Shown here: positions 8,235 to 16,775 of the stretch, piece after piece
Numbering within the stretch: position 1 is the first letter of the stretch
Layout: every line of letters starts with the position of its first letter
DNA from: Ignavibacteriota bacterium
Lineage (GTDB): Bacteria; Bacteroidota; Ignavibacteria; Ignavibacteriales; Melioribacteraceae
DNA: 64,000 nt
Assembly (NCBI GenBank): GCA_002698995.1
Contig: PAAX01000014.1
Location: 162,811 to 226,810, forward strand
Direction of reading: 5' to 3'
The notes under the pieces: generated by a model
Seen by the model: only the letters and a program-made list of their open reading frames with translations
What the model was told of the DNA's origin: nothing
The model's database searches: none
Made by a program: the position numbers and the translations under genes

Positions 8235-9200
8235 CTAATTTGCTGCTAATCCGCCTCTGTTGCTTCTCACCATTCTGGAATAAAGAGAAAGATTTTTATC
8301 AAATAAAAACCTGAATAATAACTTCACATATGATGTGTGATAAATTAAATTATCATAAAACTCCGGAGCCTTCTTTTTCAGTTGTGGAAGTCTATTCCAA
8401 GGAATTGATGGAAAATCATGATGCTCGTTATGATAACCGACATTTAATGCAACTATATTAACCGGACCATAATAACTGTATGTTTCCTGCGGCGGATATG
8501 TTAAATAATGTTCCTGTATCCATCTAGCACCAACCGGATGGAGTCCAATTGAAAAGAAAAAAGAAAAAACCAAGTAAAGAAAAGATGTCCACCCAAAAGT
8601 TAAAATTATAAATGCATCAAATCCAAAAACAATCAGCCAGTTTAAGAGAGTCCAGCCATTCATAAATTTTATTTCTTTTAATCTAGGTGGACGCAATGCT
8701 TGGAATACCGGAAATAGAAGCAGCCAAAAAGCTTTTCCGATAAATGAATTACCAATAAACTTTGCTTCCCACTTACTGGCTAAATCTGCATCAAGATAAT
8801 AATCACCTTGAAATGAATGATGTTTCATGTGATATGCTCTAAATGAAATTGCACTTGGCAGTACATTTGTTAAGTCTGCTAAAATTCCGGATAAATGATT
8901 TGATGCGCGGTTCTTAAATATCAAATTATGTGACGCATCGTGAATCAATACATAAGCACAATGACTTGCAAACGCACCAATTACATAGGCAAATATTAAG
9001 GCAAGCCACCAAGCCGATTCCGACAAGAGAATTGAAATTGTTGTCTGAATACCGATAACTAAAAGTATAATCAAAAAGCTGTATGGATTTCTGCCAATTA
9101 AATTTCTTACTTCCGGATGTGCTTTTAATATCTCTCTTGTTCTTTGTTTGTGAGGTTCGGGATTTTGGGAATAACTAAAATCTAATTTTTGTGATGACAT
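8235..9200 (-). CDS. fatty acid desaturase family protein, sphingolipid delta-4 desaturase (DES1)-like
   Basis: A 321-residue membrane di-iron enzyme with the three histidine boxes of fatty-acyl desaturases: HDASH (residues 87-91), HMKHH (124-128) and HNEHH (257-261). The C-terminal half is strikingly like eukaryotic dihydroceramide delta-4 desaturases (DES1): HPVGARWIQEHY, ETYSYYGPVNIVALNVGYHN, then EFYDNL and SLYSRM. The N-terminus (HKQRTREILKAHPEVRNLI) also matches the DES1 lipid-desaturase N-terminal motif. The inferred reaction is O2-dependent desaturation or hydroxylation of a long-chain base or acyl chain in the membrane. It is the last of three same-strand genes, after a CrtZ-like hydroxylase. 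The exact lipid substrate is not established. Confidence 0.87.
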   Translation of the reverse strand: MSSQKLDFSYSQNPEPHKQRTREILKAHPEVRNLIGRNPYSFLIILLVIGIQTTISILLSESAWWLALIFAYVIGAFASHCAYVLIHDASHNLIFKNRASNHLSGILADLTNVLPSAISFRAYHMKHHSFQGDYYLDADLASKWEAKFIGNSFIGKAFWLLLFPVFQALRPPRLKEIKFMNGWTLLNWLIVFGFDAFIILTFGWTSFLYLVFSFFFSIGLHPVGARWIQEHYLTYPPQETYSYYGPVNIVALNVGYHNEHHDFPSIPWNRLPQLKKKAPEFYDNLIYHTSYVKLLFRFLFDKNLSLYSRMVRSNRGGLAAN

Positions 9201-9290
9201 TTCTGCCTCGCTTATTTCTTAATTCAAAATAATAATTAAAAGTCAAAGATGTCTTAAAAAGATTAAAGTGTATAGAGAATAGATAATCTC

Positions 9291-9752
9291 CTATTTTTTC
9301 AATTTTCTTGAGAACAATTCATAATCAAAAAGAAATAATCCGTATGGCTCGTTCCCAATTTTCTCGGCGGATTGATGATGTTTTTGATGTGCTTTTTTGA
9401 TGATGTTTATAATTCTGTTGTCTGTTTTTAACTTTGCGAATCTTTTATGAGTATATACATCATGAATTATAAAATAAAGTATTCCATAAATTGTTATTCC
9501 CAATCCAATTGGGAAATAAATCGATTCGAGAATATTTTCCTGCAGACCAGCAATCATCAGCACAATTGCAGAAATAGAAAATGAGAGTGAAAACAAATCA
9601 TTCATCTCAAAAAGTGAATGCGAGCTTTCATGATGTGTTTTATGAATCTTCCAAAATAATCCATGAAAAATATATCTGTGCAGAATGTAAGAAAGTAATT
9701 CCATCAAAATAAAAGAGAGTGCAACAAGAGATATAAATTTTAGAATACTCAT
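9291..9752 (-). CDS. CrtZ-like / sterol desaturase superfamily membrane hydroxylase
   Basis: With the start placed at the ATG one base after the upstream stop, the protein has 153 residues. It shows the histidine clusters of the beta-carotene hydroxylase (CrtZ) type: HRYIFH (residues 25-30), HKTHHE (37-42), HDVYTHKR (97-104) and AHQKHH (121-126), set among four hydrophobic helices. CrtZ enzymes are non-haem di-iron hydroxylases that add 3-OH groups to carotenoid rings. A longer in-frame start overlaps the DUF2905 gene and has no support. No other carotenoid genes are in the window, and the neighbour is a DES1-like desaturase, so a carotenoid or another lipid is an equally open substrate. Confidence 0.8.
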   Translation of the reverse strand: MSILKFISLVALSFILMELLSYILHRYIFHGLFWKIHKTHHESSHSLFEMNDLFSLSFSISAIVLMIAGLQENILESIYFPIGLGITIYGILYFIIHDVYTHKRFAKLKTDNRIINIIKKAHQKHHQSAEKIGNEPYGLFLFDYELFSRKLKK

Positions 9753-9753
9753 T

Positions 9754-9954
9754 TTACTTTCTGAAGAGATAAAGGATGAATGAAATAACTGCACTTATTA
9801 AAATCATTGTTGCAATTGGAATGTAAATCTTAAATCCCGGCTTGTTAATTATTATATCCCCGGGAAGTCTTCCAATCGGAAGTTTTGAAATATACGGCCA
9901 AAGCAGACCCGTTACTAAAATCAATATTCCAACAATAATCAGAATTCTTTGCAT
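9754..9954 (-). CDS. DUF2905 family small membrane protein
   Basis: A 66-residue protein with two hydrophobic helices (residues 4-20 and about 45-64) flanking the DUF2905 signature SKLPIGRLPGDIIINKPGF. The function of the family is unknown, although it is widespread in bacteria. It is the first gene of a minus-strand set, and the CrtZ-like gene begins one base after its stop, which suggests translational coupling. It is divergent from the Trm112-like gene across a 69-base gap. Confidence 0.85.
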   Translation of the reverse strand: MQRILIIVGILILVTGLLWPYISKLPIGRLPGDIIINKPGFKIYIPIATMILISAVISFILYLFRK

Positions 9955-10023
9955 TGAATTAATTAATTTTACTTTCTAAACTAAAATTTACAAATATTGG
10001 TTCTATTTTATAAAGAGGAATAA

Positions 10024-10239
10024 ATGATAAAAAAAGAATTGTTAGATATTTTGTGCTGTCCCGAATCAAAAGCAGATTTGGTTTTGGATGGAGATTTTTT
10101 AGTTTCTACTGATAAAGAGACTAGAAGAAAATATAGAATTGAAGATGATATTCCAATAATGCTTATAGATGAATCCGAACAACTCACATTGGATGAATGG
10201 AAAGTGATAATGGCAAAGCATGGGAAAAGTTTAGACTAA
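10024..10239 (+). CDS. Trm112 family protein (UPF0434-like)
   Basis: A 71-residue protein with the Trm112 fold signature: KKELLDILCCPESKADLVL near the N-terminus and YRIEDDIPIMLIDES in the middle. Bacterial members of this family are small proteins related to the zinc-binding activator of eukaryotic tRNA, rRNA and protein methyltransferases. Here the first metal-type pair is CC-P, and a second Cys pair is absent, so zinc binding is doubtful. GAGG sits in front of the ATG. It is followed by an FAD-linked oxidase gene 43 bases downstream. Its partner enzyme cannot be inferred. Confidence 0.85.
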   Translation: MIKKELLDILCCPESKADLVLDGDFLVSTDKETRRKYRIEDDIPIMLIDESEQLTLDEWKVIMAKHGKSLD

Positions 10240-10282
10240 CCCTCATTCTTTTTGTCTGATTATTCAAAGAAAATTTTACAAA

Positions 10283-11722
10283 ATGATTATTAAAAGCGAC
10301 AAGTCATCATTTCAAAGCTATTTAACCGATTCTTCAAACTATAAAGGTAATGCAGAAAAACTATTTATGCCTGAGTCAATTCAAGAACTTAAGGAATTAG
10401 TAATTGACTGCAATAGAAAAAAAACCAAATTAACAGTTTCGGGAAACGGCACAGGTTTAACCGGCGGCAGAGTGCCGGATAACGGATTTATTATTTCACT
10501 AGAAAAGTTTAATGAAATTCTTAATCTTGATGAAAAAAATAAAACTGTTACTGTTCAGCCTGCTGTTTTGCTTAATGACTTGCAGTCCTTTGTCGAACAG
10601 AAAAATCTTTTTTATCCCCCTGATCCAACCGAGAGAAATTCTTTTATCGGGGGAAATATTGCGACCAATGCATCGGGCGCAAGAACATTTAAATATGGTC
10701 CAACTAGGGATTATGTAAACAAACTTAAAGTTTTAAATCCAAATGGAGAAATTTTGGAATTAGATCGCAATATTAACGATCGTTCATTTAAGTTCTTGAA
10801 GAATTTTAACATTAAAAAACCTCTGACAAGCAAAAATGCATCGGGATTCTTTTGTGAAGAAAACTTGCATTTAATTGATCTTTTCATCGGTTCTGAAGGT
10901 TTGCTTGGAATTATAATTGAAGCAGAATTAAAGTTAATAGATCTCCCAAAGGAAGTCTTTTCTGCAGTAGCTTTTTTTGATTCAGAGAATGATGCATTAA
11001 ATTTTATTGAAGAATCCAAAACACTTTCTTTCAATAATCAATCAATTATTGGCGCAAGAGGATTAGAATTTTTTGATGAACATTCGTTAATATTTTTATC
11101 TAAAGATTTTCCTAATATTCCTAATTCAGCAAAAGCGGCTGTTTGGTTTGAACAGGAAATAATAAGAAATGAAGATGAAATTTTTGAAAATTGGTCATTT
11201 CTGCTTGAAAAATATAAATATTCAGCAGATTCCGCTTGGTTCGCATCTGATCCTAAAGATTATGAAAAATTTAAGGATTTCAGACATTCAATCTCGTGGA
11301 AAGTGAATGAATATATTGCACAGAAAAATTTTAAGAAAGTCGGTACAGACGTGGCTGTTCCGGATAAAGATTTTCATGATTTTTATTTTTGGTGTAAGAA
11401 GTTGGTATCGGATTCAAATTTGCATTTTGTTTCTTATGGTCATTTCGGAAATTCGCATCTTCATTTAAACATGCTTCCCAAATCGGATGCCGAATATAAA
11501 ACAGCTAAAGAGAATTATTACTTGATCTGCAAAAAGACTGTCGAATTAAATGGAACAATCTCTGCCGAACACGGTATAGGTAAACTTAAAAGAGAGTATT
11601 TTGAATTGATGTATTCGGAAGAGGAAATTCTGCAAATGGCAAAAATTAAGAAACACTTTGATGAGAATCTTATACTGAATATTGGCAATATCATTGATCC
11701 ACGATTTTATGAAATGGTTTGA
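10283..11722 (+). CDS. FAD-binding oxidase, GlcD/D-lactate dehydrogenase family
   Basis: A 479-residue flavoenzyme of the PCMH/VAO fold. Residues about 28-210 are the FAD-binding domain: VSGNGTGLTGGRVP, then the PPDPTERNSFIGGNIATNAS loop that contacts FAD, and IGSEGLLGIIIEAEL. The C-terminal cap ends with the glycolate/lactate dehydrogenase signature NGTISAEHGIGKLKREY. Family members oxidise D-2-hydroxy acids such as D-lactate or glycolate and pass electrons to quinone or a cytochrome. No Fe-S subunit gene (GlcF) is adjacent, which favours a stand-alone D-lactate-type dehydrogenase. Substrate assignment is tentative. The following TPR gene begins near or after its stop. Confidence 0.87.
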   Translation: MIIKSDKSSFQSYLTDSSNYKGNAEKLFMPESIQELKELVIDCNRKKTKLTVSGNGTGLTGGRVPDNGFIISLEKFNEILNLDEKNKTVTVQPAVLLNDLQSFVEQKNLFYPPDPTERNSFIGGNIATNASGARTFKYGPTRDYVNKLKVLNPNGEILELDRNINDRSFKFLKNFNIKKPLTSKNASGFFCEENLHLIDLFIGSEGLLGIIIEAELKLIDLPKEVFSAVAFFDSENDALNFIEESKTLSFNNQSIIGARGLEFFDEHSLIFLSKDFPNIPNSAKAAVWFEQEIIRNEDEIFENWSFLLEKYKYSADSAWFASDPKDYEKFKDFRHSISWKVNEYIAQKNFKKVGTDVAVPDKDFHDFYFWCKKLVSDSNLHFVSYGHFGNSHLHLNMLPKSDAEYKTAKENYYLICKKTVELNGTISAEHGIGKLKREYFELMYSEEEILQMAKIKKHFDENLILNIGNIIDPRFYEMV

Positions 11723-11753
11723 AATGATTGAGAATGGAATAAAAAATGAGTTT

Positions 11754-11854
11754 GTCATTCCGGGTTTTGATTTATCGAAATACCGGAATCTAAAGAACTA
11801 CAATCTGCTTAATCTAATAAGATTCAAGAATTCGCTTCGTTCAGTTGGAATGAC
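11754..11854. repeat. MITE/REP-like palindromic element
   Basis: The 101-base element is bounded by an 8-bp inverted repeat (GTCATTCC at the left, GGAATGAC at the right). It contains a second inverted repeat, ATTCCGG / CCGGAAT, at 11757-11763 and 11783-11789. The form, GTCATTCC...GGAATCTAAAGAA...CGCTTCGTTC...GGAATGAC, resembles short dispersed intergenic repeats common in Bacteroidota and relatives. No second copy was noticed in this window, so mobility is inferred. It covers the 5' end of the TPR gene. Confidence 0.5.
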
Positions 11855-13703
11855 TTGTCTAATTTTAGTAATAAGTTTTGTACTTCTTTTAAGTTCTACA
11901 AATGCACAAGATCAGAATCTCCTTAATAAATTTAGATTGGCTCAAAGTTACGAACAGGCAAATCAACTTGAAAAAGCTAAAGAACTTTACACTGAGATTT
12001 ATAATCTTCAACCAAATAACAATCAGTTTGTTGAGGCATTGAATCGAGTTTATGTCAGATTAAAAGAATATGATAATTCAATTTCCCTTTTAACCACTTC
12101 AATCAATAGAAATCCTCAGGATGTTTTAAAATTTGGTATGCTTGGTTCAACATATTATTTGATGGATAACAGCCAAAAAGCATTTGATGCTTGGGAAGAA
12201 GGATTGAAAGCAATTCCGAATTCAGTTGTTACTTATAGAGTTATTGCAAATTATGCTATTGAAAATCGCGCTTTTGATAAAGCAATTGAAATTCTTCAAG
12301 AAGGAAAAAAGATTAATAATGATCCCAGAATTTTCTCTTATGATTTGGCTAATCTTTATTCAATTACAATGAATTTTGAAGGAGCTGTAAAAGAATATGC
12401 CGATTTATTGGATCAAGATCCAAATCAGCTTGCAGTAATAAAAAACAGAATGGCTCAATATTTAAACAGACCGGGAGCAGTTTCACAAACTGCAGAAGCG
12501 CTTAAATCCATAATTGAGGGCGAGCCCAAATCAATTTTATATGATCTTCTGAGTTATACATATATTCAAGGAAGTGATTATAAAAATGCTCTCGAAGTTT
12601 TAATTGAAGCAGATAAAAAATATATAAAGAACGGCTCTGCCGTTTTTAATCTTGCCGAAGCATCTCTTAATGACAATCAAATTGAAATTTCCGTAAAAGC
12701 ATTTAATTATGTTTTGGAAAATTATCCCAACTCTCCATTTGCATTAGCTGCTAAAATTGGATTTGCGAAAGCAGAAGAAGCTAGATTAGAAAACACTCTA
12801 ATTAATAATAATTCTTGGAAACCTTATTCTGTAAATAATTACACAAATAAAGATAGTTACCAAAAAATAGTAAGAATATACGAATCGTTTATTGAGAGTG
12901 AGTCGGTAAGAAACCCTTATTATTTTGAAGCTTTATACCGAATTGCTTTCATTGAAAAGCACAAGTTAAATAATATTGAGAAAGCTGATAGTCTCTTTTC
13001 TTTAATTACAGAAAGAGCTCCGGTTTCCGAATATGGCAGCAATTCTTATTTAGAACTTGGAGATTTGTTTATTTTAAAAAATGAGTTAGAAATTGCAGAA
13101 GAACTCTTGCAAAAGGGATTGAATCTATACAGAATAACTCCCAATCAGCAGAATTTATTTAGATATAAATTAGCAAAAGTATACTTCTGGAAAGGTGAAT
13201 TTGATAATTCACTAAAACATCTTGCAGAGATAACAAAAGATTTAAAGGACAATACAGCTAATGATGCGCTTCAATTAAGTTTTATAATAAATATCGGGAA
13301 AAAAGATTCAGTAAGTTTAGTGAAGTATGCTGAAGCTGATCATTTTGCAGAGCAGGGAAAATTCAATCTTGCAGCAGATAATTTCAGACTGTTAAGTCAA
13401 AATGAAAATCTGCTTATACTTAATGATATTTCCAAATTAAAATATGCCGAAATGCTTGCTGCCTTAGATTATTTTCCTGAAACTGTGAAGATTCTGGAAG
13501 AAATTGTAAATTTAAAAACTAGAAATATATTCTCTGATAAATCATTATACTTTTTGGGGGAAGTTTACGAATTTGGATTGAAAGATTTAAATTCAGCTAA
13601 GTCTATTTATCAAAAACTTCTTGAAAATTACCCAAACTCAATTTATTTTGAAAGTTGCAGAGAAAAACTCAATGAATTAACAACAAATAAAAGTAATACA
13701 TAA
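11850..13703 (+). CDS. secreted tetratricopeptide-repeat protein
   Basis: The body (about 615 residues) is a chain of TPR helices, for example [20 protein letters not shown] and [20 protein letters not shown], with later BamD-like repeats ending [20 protein letters not shown]. The start is uncertain. The ATG chosen here gives a clean signal peptide ([20 protein letters not shown]), but that ATG lies inside the right end of a palindromic repeat and has no Shine-Dalgarno site. In-frame starts at 11709 and 11724 would add 40-50 residues translated from the repeat. The repeat has probably replaced the original gene start. The stop overlaps the ATG of clpX (TAATG). It is probably a periplasmic scaffold of unknown partner. 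Confidence 0.8.
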   Translation: MTCLILVISFVLLLSSTNAQDQNLLNKFRLAQSYEQANQLEKAKELYTEIYNLQPNNNQFVEALNRVYVRLKEYDNSISLLTTSINRNPQDVLKFGMLGSTYYLMDNSQKAFDAWEEGLKAIPNSVVTYRVIANYAIENRAFDKAIEILQEGKKINNDPRIFSYDLANLYSITMNFEGAVKEYADLLDQDPNQLAVIKNRMAQYLNRPGAVSQTAEALKSIIEGEPKSILYDLLSYTYIQGSDYKNALEVLIEADKKYIKNGSAVFNLAEASLNDNQIEISVKAFNYVLENYPNSPFALAAKIGFAKAEEARLENTLINNNSWKPYSVNNYTNKDSYQKIVRIYESFIESESVRNPYYFEALYRIAFIEKHKLNNIEKADSLFSLITERAPVSEYGSNSYLELGDLFILKNELEIAEELLQKGLNLYRITPNQQNLFRYKLAKVYFWKGEFDNSLKHLAEITKDLKDNTANDALQLSFIINIGKKDSVSLVKYAEADHFAEQGKFNLAADNFRLLSQNENLLILNDISKLKYAEMLAALDYFPETVKILEEIVNLKTRNIFSDKSLYFLGEVYEFGLKDLNSAKSIYQKLLENYPNSIYFESCREKLNELTTNKSNT

Positions 13704-14953
13704 TGAGCGAAAAAACAGATAAGTCAGTAAAATGTTCGTTTTGCGGAAGAGACGGAAGCGAAGTACAAAGTATGGTTGCGGGACCCGATGTTTATATCTG
13801 CGATATCTGCATTGGAACAAGTGTAGATATTCTTAAGAAAAACTTGGCAGCTTATAATACAAAATCGAGTAAAATTAGTTCTTTAACTCCTAATCTAATA
13901 AAGAAAAAATTAGATGAATACGTAATTGGTCAAGATAAAGCTAAAAAGGTTTTATCTGTTGCGGTTTATAATCATTATAAAAGAATAAGCTCTAATAATA
14001 ACTTTATTGAACTTGATGATGTGGAAATTGAAAAGAGCAATATTCTTTTAATTGGTTCTACCGGTGTTGGTAAAACTTTAATTGCGCAGACACTTGCTAA
14101 AATTCTTGATGTTCCTTTTGCTATTGCAGATGCAACAACATTAACAGAAGCCGGTTATGTTGGCGATGATGTTGAAACTGTTCTTGTTAGATTACTGCAG
14201 GCAGCCGATTACAATTTAGACAAAGCACAAAAGGGAATTGTGTACATTGATGAGATTGATAAAATTGCGCGTAAAAGTGAAAGTACATCAATTACCAGAG
14301 ATGTTTCCGGTGAAGGAGTTCAGCAGGCTTTACTAAAAATATTGGAAGGCACTGTTGCGGGAGTTCCTCCTAGAGGCGGAAGAAAACATCCTGAACAAAG
14401 CCTTATTAACATCAACACAAAAAATATTCTTTTTATTGTGGGAGGTGCTTTCGACGGCATCGATCCTATAATTTCAAGAAGAATTAATAAAAGCTCAATC
14501 GGTTTTGATGCAGAAACAGATAAATCTAAAGACTTAACCAAAGATGATTTAGTGAGTTTAATTCAACCAGAAGACTTACTAAAATATGGTCTTATTCCCG
14601 AATTAATAGGAAGACTTCCGGTAATTGCTCCGCTTCACTCTTTAAGCGAAGAAGCTCTAAAAAATATATTAACTCAGCCTAAAAATGCTATTGTTAAACA
14701 GTTCAAAAAATTGTTTATGCTTGAAGGTGTGGAGCTTGAATTTGAAAAAGGGGCTTTGGATGCGATTGTAAAAATTGCAATTGAAAGAAAAACCGGTGCC
14801 AGAGCTTTAAGATCAATTGTTGAAAATGTTCTTCTTGAAGTTATGTACGAATTACCCAACATGAACAATGTGGAAAAATGTTTGATAACCAAAAAGACTG
14901 TAGTAAACGGAGATAAACCGGTTTATATAGAGTCGGATAGAAAATCAGCTTAA
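13703..14953 (+). CDS. clpX: ATP-dependent Clp protease ATP-binding subunit ClpX
   Basis: A 416-residue AAA+ unfoldase. An N-terminal C4 zinc domain has Cys11, Cys14, Cys33 and Cys36. Walker A is GSTGVGKT (118-125), the pore loop is GYVG (151-154) and Walker B is IVYIDE (179-184). The RKH loop (GGRKHPEQ), the IGF loop for ClpP docking (SSIGFD) and the sensor-2 GAR motif (KTGARALRS) are all present. ClpX unfolds tagged proteins and feeds them to ClpP in the cytoplasm. Its ATG overlaps the stop of the TPR gene, so the two are translationally coupled. No clpP or tig lies nearby, which is unlike the usual tig-clpP-clpX order. A strong terminator follows. Confidence 0.97.
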   Translation: MSEKTDKSVKCSFCGRDGSEVQSMVAGPDVYICDICIGTSVDILKKNLAAYNTKSSKISSLTPNLIKKKLDEYVIGQDKAKKVLSVAVYNHYKRISSNNNFIELDDVEIEKSNILLIGSTGVGKTLIAQTLAKILDVPFAIADATTLTEAGYVGDDVETVLVRLLQAADYNLDKAQKGIVYIDEIDKIARKSESTSITRDVSGEGVQQALLKILEGTVAGVPPRGGRKHPEQSLININTKNILFIVGGAFDGIDPIISRRINKSSIGFDAETDKSKDLTKDDLVSLIQPEDLLKYGLIPELIGRLPVIAPLHSLSEEALKNILTQPKNAIVKQFKKLFMLEGVELEFEKGALDAIVKIAIERKTGARALRSIVENVLLEVMYELPNMNNVEKCLITKKTVVNGDKPVYIESDRKSA

Positions 14954-14968
14954 TTTTTCTTGCACCCT

Positions 14969-15011
14969 AAAAGTGATTCTTGTTTTTCCTTTATCTGCAA
15001 GAATCACTTTT
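14969..15011. terminator. bidirectional terminator after clpX
   Basis: A perfect 14-bp stem (AAAAGTGATTCTTG / CAAGAATCACTTTT) with a 15-base loop and T-rich 3' flank separates clpX from the convergent membrane-protein gene. The stop codon of that gene abuts the stem. Confidence 0.85.
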
Positions 15012-15524
15012 TTATTTTACTTCCTTATTTCTTCCAATTAATAAATACAAACTGTAAAACATCATGGTTATTAATTGAATGTATATTGGTGTGGAAATCA
15101 AATCACCGTTAATCAATAAAGAATTTATAAGGATTAATTTTACAGAGTAATAAAACGTCTTGCTGATTGAAATACTGAACAACATAGAAATAAAATCATT
15201 TTTAATTTTTTCTTTAATAAAAAAGAAAAGTGCAACATTCAAAAGCAATTCAGCCATTATCAAAAAACTTTTAATAAAGACCGGGTGAGCAGAAACTAGA
15301 AATGAAAAAATGGGAAGAGCTAAAGCCACAATAAAAGCATTTCTTTTTGAAGTATGAACAACCGCAAGAATTACAGCCAAACGCATTGGCTCAATTAAAT
15401 ATATAGGAAGTGCCGTAAGATGAGAAAGCGCCGGCACAAAAAAGATAAATAATACAGCAGCAAAATTGAAAATAGAACTCTTCAAAAAATCTTTTGTATA
15501 AAATTTACTTAATACAAATTCCAT
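15012..15524 (-). CDS. multi-pass membrane protein, possibly an ECF-transporter S-component-like protein
   Basis: A 170-residue protein made almost wholly of hydrophobic helices, about five or six. The N-terminal portion LTALPIYLIEPMRLAVILAV, followed by a helix with ALALPIFSFLVSAHPVF, recalls the helix-1/helix-3 layout of small-molecule S components of energy-coupling factor transporters. No ATPase or T-component genes are adjacent. I cannot assign a substrate. It is a single-gene unit convergent with clpX and divergent from the DUF362 gene. A protein of unknown function with a membrane role is the safe reading. Confidence 0.6.
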   Translation of the reverse strand: MEFVLSKFYTKDFLKSSIFNFAAVLFIFFVPALSHLTALPIYLIEPMRLAVILAVVHTSKRNAFIVALALPIFSFLVSAHPVFIKSFLIMAELLLNVALFFFIKEKIKNDFISMLFSISISKTFYYSVKLILINSLLINGDLISTPIYIQLITMMFYSLYLLIGRNKEVK

Positions 15525-15628
15525 CTTAGTCTCAATTTATTTTCTTGAAGCGAATATAATATATTTATATTTTAATAGAAATAAATAAGACAAAGAAATC
15601 AACTTATTAGGATTTAAGGTCTTAAAAA

Positions 15629-16555
15629 ATGAAAAGACGAGAATTCTTCAGTCGTTCTGTAAAAGCAGGCTTAGCTGCCGGTGCATATTATACTTTCAGC
15701 GGAAGCTTGAATTTACTTGGTAATCCTAAAACTACTCAATCGGAAATTTACGATTTAGCCGCTATTAAAGGGGGAGAGCCGGATGCAATGTTTGACATTG
15801 CAATTCAATCTTTTGGCGGAATGAAAAAGTTTGTTAAACCTAATCAGACTGTAGTTGTAAAACCGAATATCGGCTGGGATGTATCTCCGGATCGTGCCGC
15901 CAACACAAACCCTAAACTTATTTCAAGAATAATTAAACATTGCTTTGATGCCGGAGCTAAAGACGTTTATGTGTTTGATCATACTTGCGACAACTGGACA
16001 AGCTGTTATTCAAACAGCGGTTTGGAAAAAGCAGCTAAAGATGCAGGAGCTAAAGTTGTTCCCGGCAATAACGAAAGCTACTATCATAAAGTTGAAATTC
16101 CAGAAGGAAAAAGATTAAAAGAAGATAAAGTACATGAACTGATTTTAGAATCGGATGTATTTATTAACGTTCCCATTCTTAAAAATCACGGCGGAGCAGA
16201 TCTTACAATTGCCATGAAAAACTTAATGGGAATAGTTTGGGATAGAGGTTACTGGCATAGAAATGATCTTCATCAATGTATAGCTGATTTTTCAACATAC
16301 TCCAGAAAACCGGATTTAAATATAGTTGATGCTTATAATGTTATGAAGCAGAACGGTCCAAGAGGCGTTTCTAAAGCCGATTTAGTTACACTTAAATCTT
16401 TGCTCGTTTCAAAAGATATTGTTGCTATTGATGCTGCTGCTGCAAAGCTTTTCGGAAAAGAACCAAAAGAGGTTAAGTATATAAAATACGCCGATGAAAT
16501 GAACATCGGCACTATGGATTTATCAAAGCTAAAAATAAACAGAGTAATTCTTTAA
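15629..16555 (+). CDS. Tat-exported DUF362 domain protein
   Basis: A 308-residue protein with a twin-arginine leader (MKRREFFSRSVKAGLAAGAY) and a DUF362 body. The body includes KFVKPNQTVVVKPNIGWD, a DAGAKDVYVFDHTCD segment, VFINVPILKNHGGADLT and MKNLMGIVWDRGYWH. DUF362 proteins are found with Fe-S proteins and several are proposed iron-sulfur or redox enzymes. Tat export implies a folded, probably cofactor-containing, periplasmic protein. Two downstream genes follow at gaps of 1 and 3 bases: a small membrane protein and a membrane polyferredoxin. The three form a probable electron-transfer module. The reaction is unknown. Confidence 0.85.
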   Translation: MKRREFFSRSVKAGLAAGAYYTFSGSLNLLGNPKTTQSEIYDLAAIKGGEPDAMFDIAIQSFGGMKKFVKPNQTVVVKPNIGWDVSPDRAANTNPKLISRIIKHCFDAGAKDVYVFDHTCDNWTSCYSNSGLEKAAKDAGAKVVPGNNESYYHKVEIPEGKRLKEDKVHELILESDVFINVPILKNHGGADLTIAMKNLMGIVWDRGYWHRNDLHQCIADFSTYSRKPDLNIVDAYNVMKQNGPRGVSKADLVTLKSLLVSKDIVAIDAAAAKLFGKEPKEVKYIKYADEMNIGTMDLSKLKINRVIL

Positions 16556-16556
16556 T

Positions 16557-16772
16557 ATGCATCATGCACCTTTTCATTTTATTTTAATAATTATATTCTT
16601 GATTGCGCTATGTTATCTCTTCTACAGACTTATCCTTATTTATAATCAAATTAAAATCCTTGATAAGAAGTTTGGAGAAAAGGCATTCAAAGAAAAGCTT
16701 GACAGCTTAATTGAACAAAACGAAGAGAACAAAATTAGAGTGTTGAATGAAGAATTTGTAAATGAAACTTAA
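16557..16772 (+). CDS. small single-pass membrane protein in the DUF362/polyferredoxin operon
   Basis: The protein has 71 residues. A hydrophobic helix covers residues about 7-29, after a His-rich start (MHHAPFH). The remainder is charged and helical (KKFGEKAFKEKLDSLIEQNE). I do not recognise a family. The start lies one base after the DUF362 stop, and the polyferredoxin begins three bases after its own stop, so it is very likely a coupled accessory subunit. The N-terminal histidines might bind metal or haem, but that is speculation. Confidence 0.65.
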   Translation: MHHAPFHFILIIIFLIALCYLFYRLILIYNQIKILDKKFGEKAFKEKLDSLIEQNEENKIRVLNEEFVNET

Positions 16773-16775
16773 CGT

